DNA of 50,789 nt from Puniceicoccaceae bacterium (GTDB lineage: Bacteria; Verrucomicrobiota; Verrucomicrobiia; Opitutales; Coraliomargaritaceae), in NCBI GenBank assembly GCA_018402305.1, contig JAGYJE010000013.1, forward strand, positions 1-50,789, given 5' to 3'. This document shows positions 1-9,200 of this stretch, one piece after another. The first letter of the stretch is position 1. Each line of letters starts with the position of its first letter. Position numbers and translations under genes: made by a program. The notes under the pieces are model-generated. The model was not told where the DNA came from, ran no database searches, and was given only the letters and a program-made list of their open reading frames with translations.

Positions 1-75
1 TTGACTGGCGCGCTATGACACAACGAGCTTGGGGCATCTGGACAAGCGCTCATGTTCCGTGTATAGACTCGCCCC

Positions 76-858
76 ATGAAAAGTATCGCCCTCATCACTG
101 ACATTCACGCCAACCTTCCCGCCTTCAAGAATGTCCTGCGTGATGTGCAGGAAAGCGGAGCCACCGAGATCGTGTTTCTAGGAGATATCGTGGGTTATGG
201 CGGGTCGCCTGCGGAGTGCGTGCATTTGGTGAGAGCGCTTGGCGGCAAGTGCGTGATGGGAAACCATGATTTAGAAATGGACAAATACCGGAAGCGCCGC
301 TACTTGACTGGGGATTCCCTGAGAAACGAGGATGGTTACATCGCCGGTCTGATCCGCGCGGCGCAAACTTTGCCGGAGGAGGATGCCGACTGGCTGGCGA
401 AGCTGCCTTACACGGACATCATCAAGGAAGCCCATGTGGCGCACGGCAGCTTGGATGATCCGGAGGCGTTCGATTACATCGAGGATGCTGAAACCGCGAA
501 GGACACGCTGACGTTCCTCGCTGGGAAGAAATACAAGATCGGTTTCTTCGGACACACCCATCAGCCCAAAATTTTCTCCGAGGATGACACCAAGCTCGAC
601 TGGATCAACGAAACGACCGTCCGCATACCGGAAGGCTTGGCCTGCGCGGTGACGGTCGGTTCCTGCGGACAGCCACGCACGCCGGATGACCTTCGCTCCT
701 GCTGGGCACTGTGGAAGCCCGCCGAGCGCGTGGTTGAGTTCAAGAGGACGGAATACAGCCGCCTGCATGCGGCGCAGGACATCGCGAAAGCGGGTCTGCC
801 ACTCGAATCGGCGGCACGCTTGTTGAATGATTCGGAGTATTCGGCGGTGTTCGGGTAG
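76..858 (+). CDS. Calcineurin-like metallophosphoesterase
   Basis: A 260-aa protein carrying all the metal-binding motifs of the calcineurin-like phosphoesterase superfamily: the D-x-H motif (D9, H11), GD at D37, GNHD with N63 and H64, a lone histidine in HGS (H123) and GHTH (H160, H162). The arrangement resembles YfcE/diadenosine-tetraphosphatase-like members, soluble dinuclear-metal phosphodiesterases; the substrate cannot be told from sequence. The ATG lies 17 bases after an in-line TATAGA-like hexamer, and no strong Shine-Dalgarno is visible. It converges with the minus-strand gene at 873, with only 14 bases between the stops. Nothing links it functionally to the defence genes downstream; it may be the last ordinary chromosomal gene before the island. 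Confidence 0.9.
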   Translation: MKSIALITDIHANLPAFKNVLRDVQESGATEIVFLGDIVGYGGSPAECVHLVRALGGKCVMGNHDLEMDKYRKRRYLTGDSLRNEDGYIAGLIRAAQTLPEEDADWLAKLPYTDIIKEAHVAHGSLDDPEAFDYIEDAETAKDTLTFLAGKKYKIGFFGHTHQPKIFSEDDTKLDWINETTVRIPEGLACAVTVGSCGQPRTPDDLRSCWALWKPAERVVEFKRTEYSRLHAAQDIAKAGLPLESAARLLNDSEYSAVFG

Positions 859-872
859 ATGAGTTGATTCAT

Positions 873-1376
873 TCAACGGCGGGCGTGTCCCGGACGGGCG
901 CGGACGTAGAGTGTGTGCGGCTTGTCATAGAAATCGACATACACGCCGGATAGCGCGTGGAAGACATCGCGGACACGCGCGATGTGCCGCCTATCGATCT
1001 GATGCGCGTGCGCCCAGAACGAAATCACGCTGACCTGCCTACCCGCGTCGTCGGAGACATCGAGCCAGATGCGCCCCGCATTATGGCGGCGGCGCACATC
1101 GCCGAGCACGCCCGTCCAGTTTTCCTGGAAGTCCCGCAAAGCATCGGGATCCAGCTTCCCGGAGAAACGCGTGGAGTAGTCCTTGGCGGTCTTGAGGTCA
1201 TTCGCGTCCGCCATTTTCCTGAGTCCGTTGATGATGCACAGATGGGGTAGGTGCGACCACGCCACCACATCGCCGACGAACAGGAACGTGCGGGCGCAAG
1301 GGCTTTCCACCGAATAGGTTTTCCTCCCGAGGATCAGCTTCTCGGGCGACACGGACAGGCGTGGGAGTGATTGCAT
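873..1376 (-). CDS. Hypothetical protein, 167 aa
   Basis: Not recognised. The 167-aa product is soluble (no signal peptide or convincing membrane helix) and rich in Arg, Asp and Trp, with a central stretch around residues 60-100 (KDYSTRF, DPDALRDFQENW) that looks like folded globular protein. Composition and GC match the metallophosphoesterase next to it, with which it converges. I prefer this frame to the overlapping plus-strand frame at 957-1250 because it is longer and reads as a better balanced protein. It could be a lineage-specific gene. Function unknown. Confidence 0.55.
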   Translation of the reverse strand: MQSLPRLSVSPEKLILGRKTYSVESPCARTFLFVGDVVAWSHLPHLCIINGLRKMADANDLKTAKDYSTRFSGKLDPDALRDFQENWTGVLGDVRRRHNAGRIWLDVSDDAGRQVSVISFWAHAHQIDRRHIARVRDVFHALSGVYVDFYDKPHTLYVRARPGHARR

Positions 1377-1501
1377 CTTTCAACGGGCACCTTCCGTTTT
1401 CCAAACCTCCCCTACAAGCGGATAGTCCCGCTTTATGACACGAGGTCTGTCCGCTAGGGAATCCAGCCCACATGATCGTATGGAAGAATGATGATTTTCA
1501 C

Positions 1502-1693
1502 TCAGCCGGCGGGGGTGCGTCGTAGGGCAGCTTGAAGTGGAGGAACACGTCCCGCCTCCGGTTGTAGATGTCCATCTCGCTCATCCCGGCGCGTTCCATC
1601 ATCGCGTTGAGCGGGGCGAAGTTTTTCGAGACGAACCGGATCAGATCCATCGGATCGTATTCGACTGCGGCCTTGGGTTCACCGAGGCGCTTT
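1502..1693 (-). pseudogene. C-terminal fragment of an unrecognised gene
   Basis: The minus strand reads as convincing protein (AAVEYDPMDLIRF, then MMERAGMSEMDIYNRRRD) for about 63 codons to a TGA at 1502-1504. The frame has an in-frame TAA immediately upstream near 1697, no start codon there, and the sequence beyond 1693 drops in GC. It therefore looks like the tail of a larger gene whose 5' part was removed where the adjoining accessory DNA was inserted. The family was not recognised. The 125 bases between this stop and the gene starting at 1376 show no further gene. Confidence 0.5.
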
Positions 1694-1874
1694 GATCCTT
1701 ACAATTCCGGCAGCAGGCATCGCAAATATCTCGACTATCTAACCCCCAATGACATCTTCATCCAGTCATCACCGATTGCGCGCGCCGCTTGAATTCGCCA
1801 CTTGAATATCTTCAAACAAACTCGGGAACCTACCCACTCTAAGCGACACCGTTTTTTTCTTTTTACCAGATCCC
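1694..1874. other. Intergenic junction, lower GC, no gene seen
   Basis: This stretch separates the truncated gene tail from the DUF3883 gene. It contains a run of T (around 1851-1864) just before the ATG at 1875, but no inverted repeat preceding it that would make a clear terminator. I see no tRNA or attachment-site duplication. It is a plausible left boundary of the accessory island because the reading frame and composition both change here. Confidence 0.35.
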
Positions 1875-2867
1875 ATGAAGAAGAAATCCCCACCCATCCT
1901 GTTCTGTAATATTGGCTGGATGGAACATTATCAGGGTCAGCGAAAGGGAGCTGACGAGATTACCGGAGGTGGCGGATATATCATCAAGCATGGGCGTGGA
2001 GACGAGATCTGTAACTTCGTTTCCGTAGAAGGCATGCATTATGGCTGGGTTCAACCGGCGGGTGAGCAGATTGCCCTTGAGAGAATTGACGAAAACGGCG
2101 GCACGGGCGATTCCATTTCCGGTGTCACCGTGGTGTGGACTGCCAAGCGGCAAGGCGTGGGAACCGTAGTCGTTGGGTGGTATCTGAACGCCATAGTGTT
2201 CAGAGAAAAGCGGAGGCAATCCAAACGATCGGCACTACACCGTAAAAATCACGTTAAACAGTATCGGATCGAAGCACCCGCAAGGTATGCCTGCCTCCTG
2301 CCAGTCGACAAACGAATATGTAAAATTCCGCGCCAAGTAAAGGGTGGTATGGGACAGGCGAACGTGTGGTATGCAGATAGCCCCCTGAGCAAGCCGACGG
2401 TAGAGCGAGTGCTGGATTTGATCGGGGGGAAATACACTGGTAAGTCCGTCAGGCCTATTCGCACGAAGAATCAGGATCAGGAGCGTAAGGCGAGAGTCGA
2501 AAAAGCCGCTGTCCGCTGTTGTTGCGATCACTTCGAGAAATTGGGATATGTCGTAACCAGCGTGGAAAAGGATAATGTAGGCTGGGACTTGGAAGCTCAG
2601 CTTGGCAAATTGAAGTTGCGTATAGAAGTCAAGGGTTTGTCGGAAAAGCGGTTCGCTGTGGAAATGACTCCCAATGAGTATCTGGCCTTCTCTAAACAGC
2701 ACGAATTTTATCGCCTTGCGGTGGTTGTCAATGCGTTGACAGATCCAAGCCTTTCAATTTGCCGTTTCAGTCGGGAGCAAGGTGAATGGGTGGCCGAGGG
2801 TAGCTCTGAGGGATGCCTTCGCATAATGACCAAAATGAGCGCAACTATTTCCCTTGAAATGAGATAA
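1875..2867 (+). CDS. DUF3883-domain putative nuclease (NO VEIN C-terminal type)
   Basis: A 330-aa protein with two parts. The C-terminal part (about residues 205-310) matches the DUF3883/NO VEIN C-terminal pattern: SVEKDNVGWDLEA followed by LRIEVKGL and VEMTPNEY, then a YRLAVVVNAL strand. The Asp of GWDLE (near 236) and the E-x-K of EVKG (near 251) are the catalytic-like residues of a PD-(D/E)XK restriction fold, known in this family. The N-terminal part (1-130) starts with a GWM..Y.G segment and ends in a GWYLNAIVFR strand; it looks like the small N-terminal domain seen in modification-sensing restriction enzymes, which is an inference. The gene probably acts in DNA restriction. A radical-SAM gene follows 113 bases downstream on the same strand. 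Confidence 0.75.
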   Translation: MKKKSPPILFCNIGWMEHYQGQRKGADEITGGGGYIIKHGRGDEICNFVSVEGMHYGWVQPAGEQIALERIDENGGTGDSISGVTVVWTAKRQGVGTVVVGWYLNAIVFREKRRQSKRSALHRKNHVKQYRIEAPARYACLLPVDKRICKIPRQVKGGMGQANVWYADSPLSKPTVERVLDLIGGKYTGKSVRPIRTKNQDQERKARVEKAAVRCCCDHFEKLGYVVTSVEKDNVGWDLEAQLGKLKLRIEVKGLSEKRFAVEMTPNEYLAFSKQHEFYRLAVVVNALTDPSLSICRFSREQGEWVAEGSSEGCLRIMTKMSATISLEMR

Positions 2868-2980
2868 AAACCTCGGTTGCCAACACCACCGGCGCAGAAA
2901 ATAATAACCGCTCCTCGTAGCGTTGTATTCGAGCGGTAGCGCATGCTGACCCAAATCACGCTCCCCCAATCTCCCTCCAA

Positions 2981-3541
2981 ATGACCCTGCGACTTCATGC
3001 CTTTCTTCCCCGCAGCCGGGCCAATGGTCCCGGCTGGCGGAGTGTGGTGTGGGTGCAGGGCTGTTCTTTGGGCTGCCCGGGGTGCTTCAATCCGCAGACC
3101 CACGGACGGGATGAGGCGCGCGAGACGTTGGAGGTGGCGGAGGTGATGGAGCGCATTCTGGCGGCGGGCACGGAGGGGCTTACGGTGAGTGGAGGAGAGC
3201 CGCTTCAGCAGGCGGAGGCGGTTGTGACGTTGTTGGAGGCGGCTCGGGCTGCGGGGTTATCCACTCTTCTGTTTACCGGGTTTGCGTGGGAGGAGATCCA
3301 GCGACTGCCACAGGCACCACGAATCTTGGGCTGTGTGGATGTAATGGTGGCTGGCCGCTATGTGGCCGAGCGGCGGGTGGCGCATGGGTTGCTCGGATCG
3401 GCCAACCAGACCGTGCACCTGCTGAGTCCGCGCCACACGCTGGAGGAAATCGCCGCCACGCCCGAGGCTGAGGTCGTCATTCTGCCGGACGGGCGGGTGG
3501 TGTTCAGCGGTATTTTGCAGGCTTCATCAGGCCTGCCCTAG
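2981..3541 (+). CDS. Radical SAM / NrdG-like 4Fe-4S activase-type protein
   Basis: A 186-aa protein with the CX3CX2C cluster-binding motif (C28, C32, C35 in CSLGCPGCF) and SGGEP (70-74), the S-adenosylmethionine-binding strand. Length and layout fit the single-cluster activase group that includes anaerobic ribonucleotide reductase activase NrdG. No nrdD reductase lies nearby, so a housekeeping nucleotide-reduction role is unlikely here. Single-cluster 4Fe-4S proteins of this kind do occur near Ycf46-type AAA/DUF1257/DUF2997 clusters, and such a cluster is encoded about 14 kb downstream (17487-19727); a link is inference only. A cysteine-poor, glycine-containing C-terminal tail (residues 160-186) ends the protein. 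GC is higher than in the preceding gene. Confidence 0.82.
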   Translation: MTLRLHAFLPRSRANGPGWRSVVWVQGCSLGCPGCFNPQTHGRDEARETLEVAEVMERILAAGTEGLTVSGGEPLQQAEAVVTLLEAARAAGLSTLLFTGFAWEEIQRLPQAPRILGCVDVMVAGRYVAERRVAHGLLGSANQTVHLLSPRHTLEEIAATPEAEVVILPDGRVVFSGILQASSGLP

Positions 3542-3555
3542 CCAATACAAAGGCG

Positions 3556-3828
3556 CTATTGAAAACAGCCACGTAAGTAATCCACATCTGTCGCCCAAAG
3601 AAAGTCAGCTCTTGATGGAGCCGGGTGCCGGATTAGATGCTTCGGGTCGAGTGTAACTGGTGGAGGAACATTGACGCTTCCATCGACTTGTCCAGTCAGG
3701 CTTACCTCAATAAGCCCATCAGGAAACTCCTTTGCCCGAAGGAACGCCCGAGCGGTTCCTCTTCCCTGAATCTGATATTCCACGGACTTTCCGTGTAACT
3801 CCTCGAATGAGAATGGATGCTCGTTCAT
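3556..3828 (-). CDS. Hypothetical small protein, 90 aa
   Basis: Not recognised. A 90-aa acidic, soluble product with alternating hydrophobic residues suggesting a small beta-rich fold (KSVEYQIQGRG, LIEVSLTG). The stop lies 14 bases from the stop of the radical-SAM gene, so the two converge. Composition is protein-like and no overlapping frame is better. It ends in a CFQ tail with no membrane helix. The 143 bases upstream (3829-3971) hold no gene. Confidence 0.5.
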   Translation of the reverse strand: MNEHPFSFEELHGKSVEYQIQGRGTARAFLRAKEFPDGLIEVSLTGQVDGSVNVPPPVTLDPKHLIRHPAPSRADFLWATDVDYLRGCFQ

Positions 3829-3971
3829 GTGGTTTTGCGTTTAGATCGATGGATGGCGATGGAGTTCTTCGGTCTCTGCCGAGACTGTCCGCCCACCGAC
3901 GCGAATGAAGGGAGGGTGAACTGAGATTGAAAAACTTATCGGAGATTGGAGCGCGACGGCTTCGTTGCTCT

Positions 3972-4339
3972 TCATTCTTCTGGGCGGAGGTTTTTAGTCT
4001 TCAATCGTCCACGGGGCTTAAGAGTCCCAAGATCCGTGGTCTTCAAACCGACGAGATCGGGATTCTTTCGGAGGTATCGTCTAACGTAGGGGTTAATCAT
4101 CACGGGCGCCTCGAAAGCATCAAACATCCCAGAAGCGAAAATCAAGACGCCCTTGGCGATCAAACTACATACCGGACCGTGGAAGGCGAAGAAGTATTCA
4201 CAAGCGGCGTCTTCCTTAAGGTAGGCCGCCAAGATATCCCGTTCATCGGTGGCCAAATTTTTGCAGTGCCACTTGAGCTGGCGAACTGGTCGCCAAGCAA
4301 ACCACCACTGAAGTAAGACGTAAGAACCAAGAAAAATGC
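3972..4339 (-). pseudogene. SieB-like superinfection-exclusion protein, 3' part (split by ISL3)
   Basis: The minus strand encodes the C-terminal 119 residues of a SieB-like protein: the rest of a second membrane helix (SYVLLQWWFAW), then LATDERDILAAYL, a PVCSLIAKGVL segment and YVRRYLRKNPDL, the pattern expected for the cytoplasmic tail of the superinfection exclusion B family. It lacks a start because the ISL3 element entered at 4340. Removing the element and one 8-bp duplication joins this frame exactly to the one at 5825-6022, giving VCIF followed by LGSYV and a continuous 185-aa protein with two membrane helices. SieB-type proteins abort growth of infecting phage. This copy should be inactive as it stands. 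Confidence 0.75.
4332..4339. repeat. Target site duplication, left copy (AAAAATGC)
   Basis: The 8 bases AAAAATGC lie directly outside the left inverted repeat of the ISL3 element and recur directly outside the right one (5825-5832). Eight bases is the usual ISL3 duplication length. The intact pair shows a simple, fairly recent insertion. Confidence 0.92.
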
Positions 4340-5824
4340 GCCTCTTCCGCAAAATCTGTGGGTTAAGACTGGCATCATAGCGCTGCGGAGCGGCGCGAGG
4401 TTCTTGGAAGTTGTCCACAACAGACCGATTCGAGAATGGGTATGAAACTCGTCGGAGAAGCGGTTTGTTGTGGGCAACTTCCTCTTCATCCGCATGGAGG
4501 GTTGATGAACTGGCGGAGGCTGGCAGGATCTGTTTGCGACAACAAAACAACCAGCGCACCGCCAATTCAAATCAAGACCCTACTCAACAAAATCCACCGA
4601 CTCAAGAGCTTCGTTTACCATTCCGTGAAAATGTGCGGAACCGGAGACAAGGCGCGCCTCATCGCCGAGATCATACCCAGAGCCAACTCCCGCCCCGTCT
4701 GCTCCGGCTGCGGGATACGTCGGCCCGGTTACGACCGCATGCTCCCCCGCGAATTTGAGTTCATTCCGATCTGGAACATCCCCATCTCCTTCTCCTACAG
4801 TATGCGCCGCGTGGATTGCCCGAGATGCGGAGTCAAAGTGGAGAGCGTCCCATGGGCGCAGGGCAAGCATTCCTGCTGCGACGCCTACCGCCATTTCCTC
4901 GCCTCCTGGGCTAGGCGCCTGAGCTGGAAGGAAACCGCCGCCTGTTTCCACACCAGCTGGGACAACGTCTGCCGCTCGGTGAAATGGGTCGTCGATTTCG
5001 GCCTCAGGCACAGGGAGCTGGAGGGCATCACCGCCATCGGGGTCGATGAGGTCACTTACAGCAAAGGCCACAAATATATGACCCTCGTCTATCAGATCGA
5101 CGGCGGCTGCCGTCGCCTCCTCGGTGTCATCAAAGATCGCGACACCGCATCGCTCACCGGTTTTTTCGCAACCCTGGGTGCGGAACGTTGCGCGCAGATC
5201 AAGGTCGTCTGCTCCGACATGTGGAAGCCCTATCTCAACGTCATCGCCGCCATGCTGCCCGCCGCGCTCAACGTCCTCGACCGCTTCCACATCGTCAAGA
5301 AGCTCAACGAAGCCGTCGATGAAGTCCGCCGCCAGGAAGTAAAAAAGCTCGCCGCCGAAGGCTACGAACCCATCCTTGGGAAATCGCGCTTTTGTTTCCT
5401 GAAACGTCCCCGCAACTTCACCGTCGGGCAAGCCGCCAAGCTCGGAGACCTGCTCAAGTATGATCTCAAAACCGTCAGGGCATGGATGCTAAAGGAATCC
5501 TTTGACGCCTTTTGGCAATACAACAGCCCGCACTGGGCGAGGTGGTATCTGCGCAAATGGTGCACCCGCGCGATGCGCAGCCAGCTCGACCCGATGAAGA
5601 AATTCGTCCGCACCCTTCGCAACCACGAGGAGCTGCTGATGAACTATTTCAAGGCAGGCAAGCACTACAACAGCGGCATCGTCGAGGGTCTCAACCTGCG
5701 GATCAATCTGTGCATGAGAAAAGCCTACGGCTACCGCAGCTTCGAACTGCTGCAAATCACTCTATTTCATACGCTTGGAAAACTACCCGAGCCGAAATTC
5801 ACCCACAGATTTTGCTGAAGAGCC
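4340..5824 (+). mobile_element. ISL3-family insertion sequence, complete
   Basis: A 1485-bp element. The left end (GCCTCTTCCGCAAAATCTG) and the reverse complement of the right end (GGCTCTTCAGCAAAATCTG) form an imperfect inverted repeat of about 24 bp ending in TGTGGGT. It carries one transposase gene, is flanked by the 8-bp duplication AAAAATGC, and interrupts a SieB-like gene. The right-hand 158 bp recurs at 50044-50201 in the opposite orientation, so at least two copies exist in the genome. Confidence 0.93.
4631..5818 (+). CDS. tnp: ISL3-family transposase
   Basis: A 395-aa transposase from the ATG at 4631. The N-terminal zinc-ribbon-like region has paired cysteines (CSGCG near residue 27 and CPRCG near 61), followed by a helix-turn-helix-like segment and the DDE catalytic core: GVDEVTY (first Asp), VVCSDMWKPY (second Asp) and, after the long helical insert, GIVEGLNLRI (Glu). 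This is the ISL3 arrangement. The open frame extends upstream to 4436, but that part overlaps the left end of the element and is not protein-like, so I start at 4631. The stop falls inside the right inverted repeat, as is common in compact elements. The gene appears intact. Confidence 0.92.
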   Translation: MCGTGDKARLIAEIIPRANSRPVCSGCGIRRPGYDRMLPREFEFIPIWNIPISFSYSMRRVDCPRCGVKVESVPWAQGKHSCCDAYRHFLASWARRLSWKETAACFHTSWDNVCRSVKWVVDFGLRHRELEGITAIGVDEVTYSKGHKYMTLVYQIDGGCRRLLGVIKDRDTASLTGFFATLGAERCAQIKVVCSDMWKPYLNVIAAMLPAALNVLDRFHIVKKLNEAVDEVRRQEVKKLAAEGYEPILGKSRFCFLKRPRNFTVGQAAKLGDLLKYDLKTVRAWMLKESFDAFWQYNSPHWARWYLRKWCTRAMRSQLDPMKKFVRTLRNHEELLMNYFKAGKHYNSGIVEGLNLRINLCMRKAYGYRSFELLQITLFHTLGKLPEPKFTHRFC

Positions 5825-5832
5825 AAAAATGC
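5825..5832. repeat. Target site duplication, right copy (AAAAATGC)
   Basis: Right-hand copy of the 8-bp duplication, immediately outside the right inverted repeat of the ISL3 element. It belongs to the interrupted SieB-like gene, where on the minus strand it encodes the CIF residues before the break. Confidence 0.92.
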
Positions 5833-6022
5833 AAACTCCAAGAATAAGCCCCCGATACGCCAGTAGCTCCTTTGGGAGACTTGTATCTGGCAAGAGGGAA
5901 ACAAACAACGCACCCAGAAACAAAGCAATGAGAAAGGGCACATTGCGCATGGCGTCCGATGTCAGCGACTTTGCGATGTCCGCCGCTTTCGTGATGTTGG
6001 AAACTAAGGAGGGGGCACTCAT
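5825..6022 (-). pseudogene. SieB-like superinfection-exclusion protein, 5' part
   Basis: Starts at the ATG at 6022 and encodes 66 residues: a short amphipathic N-terminus, a first membrane helix (VPFLIALFLGALFVSLL, about 28-44) and the start of a second (GLILGVCIF). The frame then runs into ISL3 sequence, where it meets a stop after a few foreign residues. It is the missing N-terminus of the fragment at 3972-4339. The ATG is close to a GGAGGGG stretch (AAGGAGGGGGCAC on the minus strand, read away from the start) and is the only reasonable start. It precedes the 3' end of the large repeat-protein gene by about 220 bases. Confidence 0.72.
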
Positions 6023-6049
6023 ATGAAATCTTCAAATTCTCCAGCAGCT

Positions 6050-6241
6050 TTGTTCACGAACATTTCGCCTTAATTATTATTTGTGCCGGTTGCTGTTCTG
6101 GAAGACCAGCGACCCATCTTGATAACTCTGTGGTCAATCTTCACTGACATGATTTTGTCCGAACTCACCATCTTGTCGAGCAAGAGCCTGCGTCCGGCGG
6201 CATTTTCAAGTTTCCCGGCCGCCGGTTTTACAAGTGCTGCA
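6050..6241 (-). repeat. Duplicated 3' flank of the repeat-protein genes, copy 1
   Basis: The 190 bases after the stop of the repeat-protein gene are clearly homologous to 11353-11558 after the stop of its paralogue. The most conserved stretch (about 6086-6116) contains GTTCTGGAAGACCAGCGACC in both copies. On the minus strand it could encode a short peptide ending MGRWSSRTATGTNNN, but the second copy does not keep the stop, so coding is doubtful. It marks the left edge of the roughly 5-kb tandem duplication. Confidence 0.7.
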
Positions 6242-9200
6242 TCAGCCTTCCAACTCGAAGGAGTCTTCCTCAATCATGACGTGGGCTCCTTCTTCGACCT
6301 CGATGTCGTGTGAGGTGTAGTGAGTGCAGATGGCCTCCACCAAGAGCAGACCACCGGCAGTGTATGGATCCGGCAGACGAGCGAGGTGTTCGCGCAGGGC
6401 TTCCAGACCGTCGCGGGTAACCTCGCAGGGCTTGGCGGTCCAGAGGGCTTCGGCATCCTTGGCGTTCCTGATTATTTTCATACGGCGGAACCACTCAATG
6501 CCGGCGTTATTCACCTGCATGGCTTGGGAGAGATCTGCTCCGAAATGGACCGCTACCCAACGTACCATCCAGTGTTTACTCAGCCCTGCTTTGGCCACCG
6601 TGGCGGCATCCAGTTGGCCCTGTTTGCGCAGTGCGCCCAGCGCGGCGATCTGGTCCGGCGAGCTGGTTTTATCCGTGAGCATTGCTTTTAGTTCCGCCGG
6701 TGATTTTGAAGAAAGTGGGCCGGTCTCGCCGCTGGTCAGCCATTTATTATAGACTGGGTTTAGTAGGAGATCGCCTAACCACTCCGGCGGGCTTTCGGCC
6801 AGCGGCGGGGCAAGTTCCTCCAACCGCGTGAGCAAGGCGGCTTGGTCGATGTCAGCGGGCTTCCACTTGGCCGCGATGATTGACTGCACGGCATCCAGAA
6901 TTTGTCGGGCAGGCAGCCACCAGAGGTTCTCGGCCAACGCCTCCCAGTTGTGGTTGCGGATGTTGGTCTGCACCAGTGCCTCGGCATCCGCTACGGTCAG
7001 TTCCGCAGCCCGTTTTTCTGCCAGAAACAAGCCGTTCATCCGCACCTCACCCGCTTTCACCACCGCTTCCCGGATGCGTGCCTTCAATGCCGCTGGCGCA
7101 GCCAGGAATTCCGGGCGCAGCGTTTGAAACTCGTAGTCCTCAGCTAGATACTCATCGAAACGTTCCGTCGCAGCCAGATAGAGGAACCACTTCGCTTCGT
7201 CTGAATGTCGCCAGCCCCGCTCTTCGATAACCTGCCGCACGGTTTTCCCAGCTTTGTTCTCCAGCTTGGTGAAGATCTCAAACCAGGCAACTCCAGTGAA
7301 ATTCAGCCAACCTCGCGCTTCAATGGCCTGTTGCAGTGCATGATCCGCTTTGTCCTCCAACCAACAGTCAATCACGCCATCTACTTTTTCCTGTGTAAAA
7401 ATCTGACATAGTGCGGCTGCGGCAAGGACAGTAGCGGCTTCGGAGGCTTGTCTCTCCTCAAGAGACCCCATCATCTGAACTACCCTCGCAGGCTGGTTGA
7501 CCAACGGGGCGAGTTCCGCGACGAAAAACTCGTCGAAGCGGTTCCGTTTATTGAGGAACAGGAGCCACTTCGCTTCGTCTGAATGTCGCCAGACTTGCTC
7601 CTCGATAACCTGTTGCGCGGTTTCGCCCGCCTTGTCCTCCAGCCAGCAGTCGATCACAGCATCCACCGTTTCCGGTGCGAAAATCTGACCGAGGGCGGCT
7701 GCGGCCGCTGCGGTGGCCGCTAGGGAGGCATTCGCGCCCTCAGGATACGCAAGCATCTGGGCGACCTTAGGCTGGTTGACCAACGGGGCGAGTTCCGCGA
7801 CGAAAAACTCGTCGAAGCGGTTCCGTTTATTGAGGAACAGGAGCCACTTCGCTTCGTCTGAATGTCGCCAGACTTGCTCCTCGATAACCTGTTGCGCGGT
7901 TTCGCCCGCCTTGTCCTCCAGCCAGCAGTCGATCACAGCATCCACCGTTTCCGGTGCGAAAATCTGACCGAGGGCGGCTGTGGCCGCTGCGGTGGCCGCT
8001 AGGGAGGCATTCGCGCCCTCAGGATACGCAAGCATCTGGGCGACCTTAGGCTGGTTGACCAGCGGGGCGAGTTCCGCGACGAAAAACTCGTCGAAGCGGT
8101 TCCGTTTATTGAGGAACAGGATCCACTTCGCTTCGTCTGAATGTCGCCAGACTTGCTCCTCGATAACCTGTTGCGCGGTTTCGCCCGCCTTGTCCTCCAG
8201 CCAGCAGTCGATCACAGCATCCACCGTTTCCGGTGCGAAAATCTGACCGAGGGCGGTTGCCGCAGCTACGGCTGCGGCTTGGTCGGCGTTTTTAGCCTCA
8301 GGGTGCGCCAGTATCCGCGCGATCACGGGATTGTTGACCCTCGGAGCGAGTTCCGCGACGAAGTATTTGTCAAAACGGTTTCGCTGGGTGAGGAACTCGA
8401 TCCACCGGTTTTGATCCGAATGCCGCCAGCCCTGCTCCTCGATGAGCTTCAGGGCGGTTTTTCCCGCCTTGTCCTCCAGCCAGCAGTCGATCACGGCATC
8501 CACCGTTTCCCGAGCGGAAATCTGGCACAGAGCAGCAGAGGCAGCGTCAACGGCGGTTTGATCGGCGTTCGCTGCTTCAGGATGTACCAGCATCCGGGCG
8601 ATTTCGGAACGATTGACCACCGGTGTGAGTTGCGAGACGAAATACTCGTCAAACCGATTGCGCTTGGTGAGATATTTGAGCCAGCGGGCTTCCTCCGAAT
8701 GCCGCCAGCCGCGCCACTCGATGACCCGCCGCGCGGTTTCACCCGCCTCACCTTCCAGCCAGCAGTCTATCACAGCGTCCACCGTTTCCGGAGCCGAAAT
8801 CTGACGCAAGGCGGCAGCGGTAGCGCTGGCAGCGGCCATGGAGGCATTCACCCTCTCTGGCTGTGCCAGCATCCGGGCTATCTCTGGCCTGTTGACCAGC
8901 GGGGCGAGTTGCGAGACGAAATACTCGTCAAATCGGTTCCGCTTGGTAAGGAACTTTAGCCAGCTGGCTTCCTCCGAATGCCGCCAGCCCTGCTCCTCGA
9001 TTACCTGCTGTGCGGTTTTTCCCGCCTTGTCCTCCAGCCAGCAGTCGATCACGGCATCCACCGTTTCCTGAGCGGAAATCTTCGCAAGAGCTGTTGCCGC
9101 AGCCGCAGTAGCGGCTTGGTCGGCGTTCATAGCCTCAGGATGTGCCAGCATCCGGGCTATCTCTGGCCTGTTGACCAGCGGGGCGAGTTGCGAGACGAAA

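Noticed and set aside
1377..1501. Possible tRNA or attachment site at the left island edge
   Set aside because: No cloverleaf or direct repeat could be read here or around 1694-1874.
3927..4316. Plus-strand frame of 129 aa before the ISL3 element
   Set aside because: It lies opposite the SieB-like fragment, which rejoins perfectly with its other half, so this frame is a shadow.
6070..6273. Small minus-strand gene ending MGRWSSRTATGTNNN
   Set aside because: The sequence is shared with the second copy near 11380-11430, but the stop is not kept there and the upstream frame is not conserved. Shared non-coding flank is the simpler reading.
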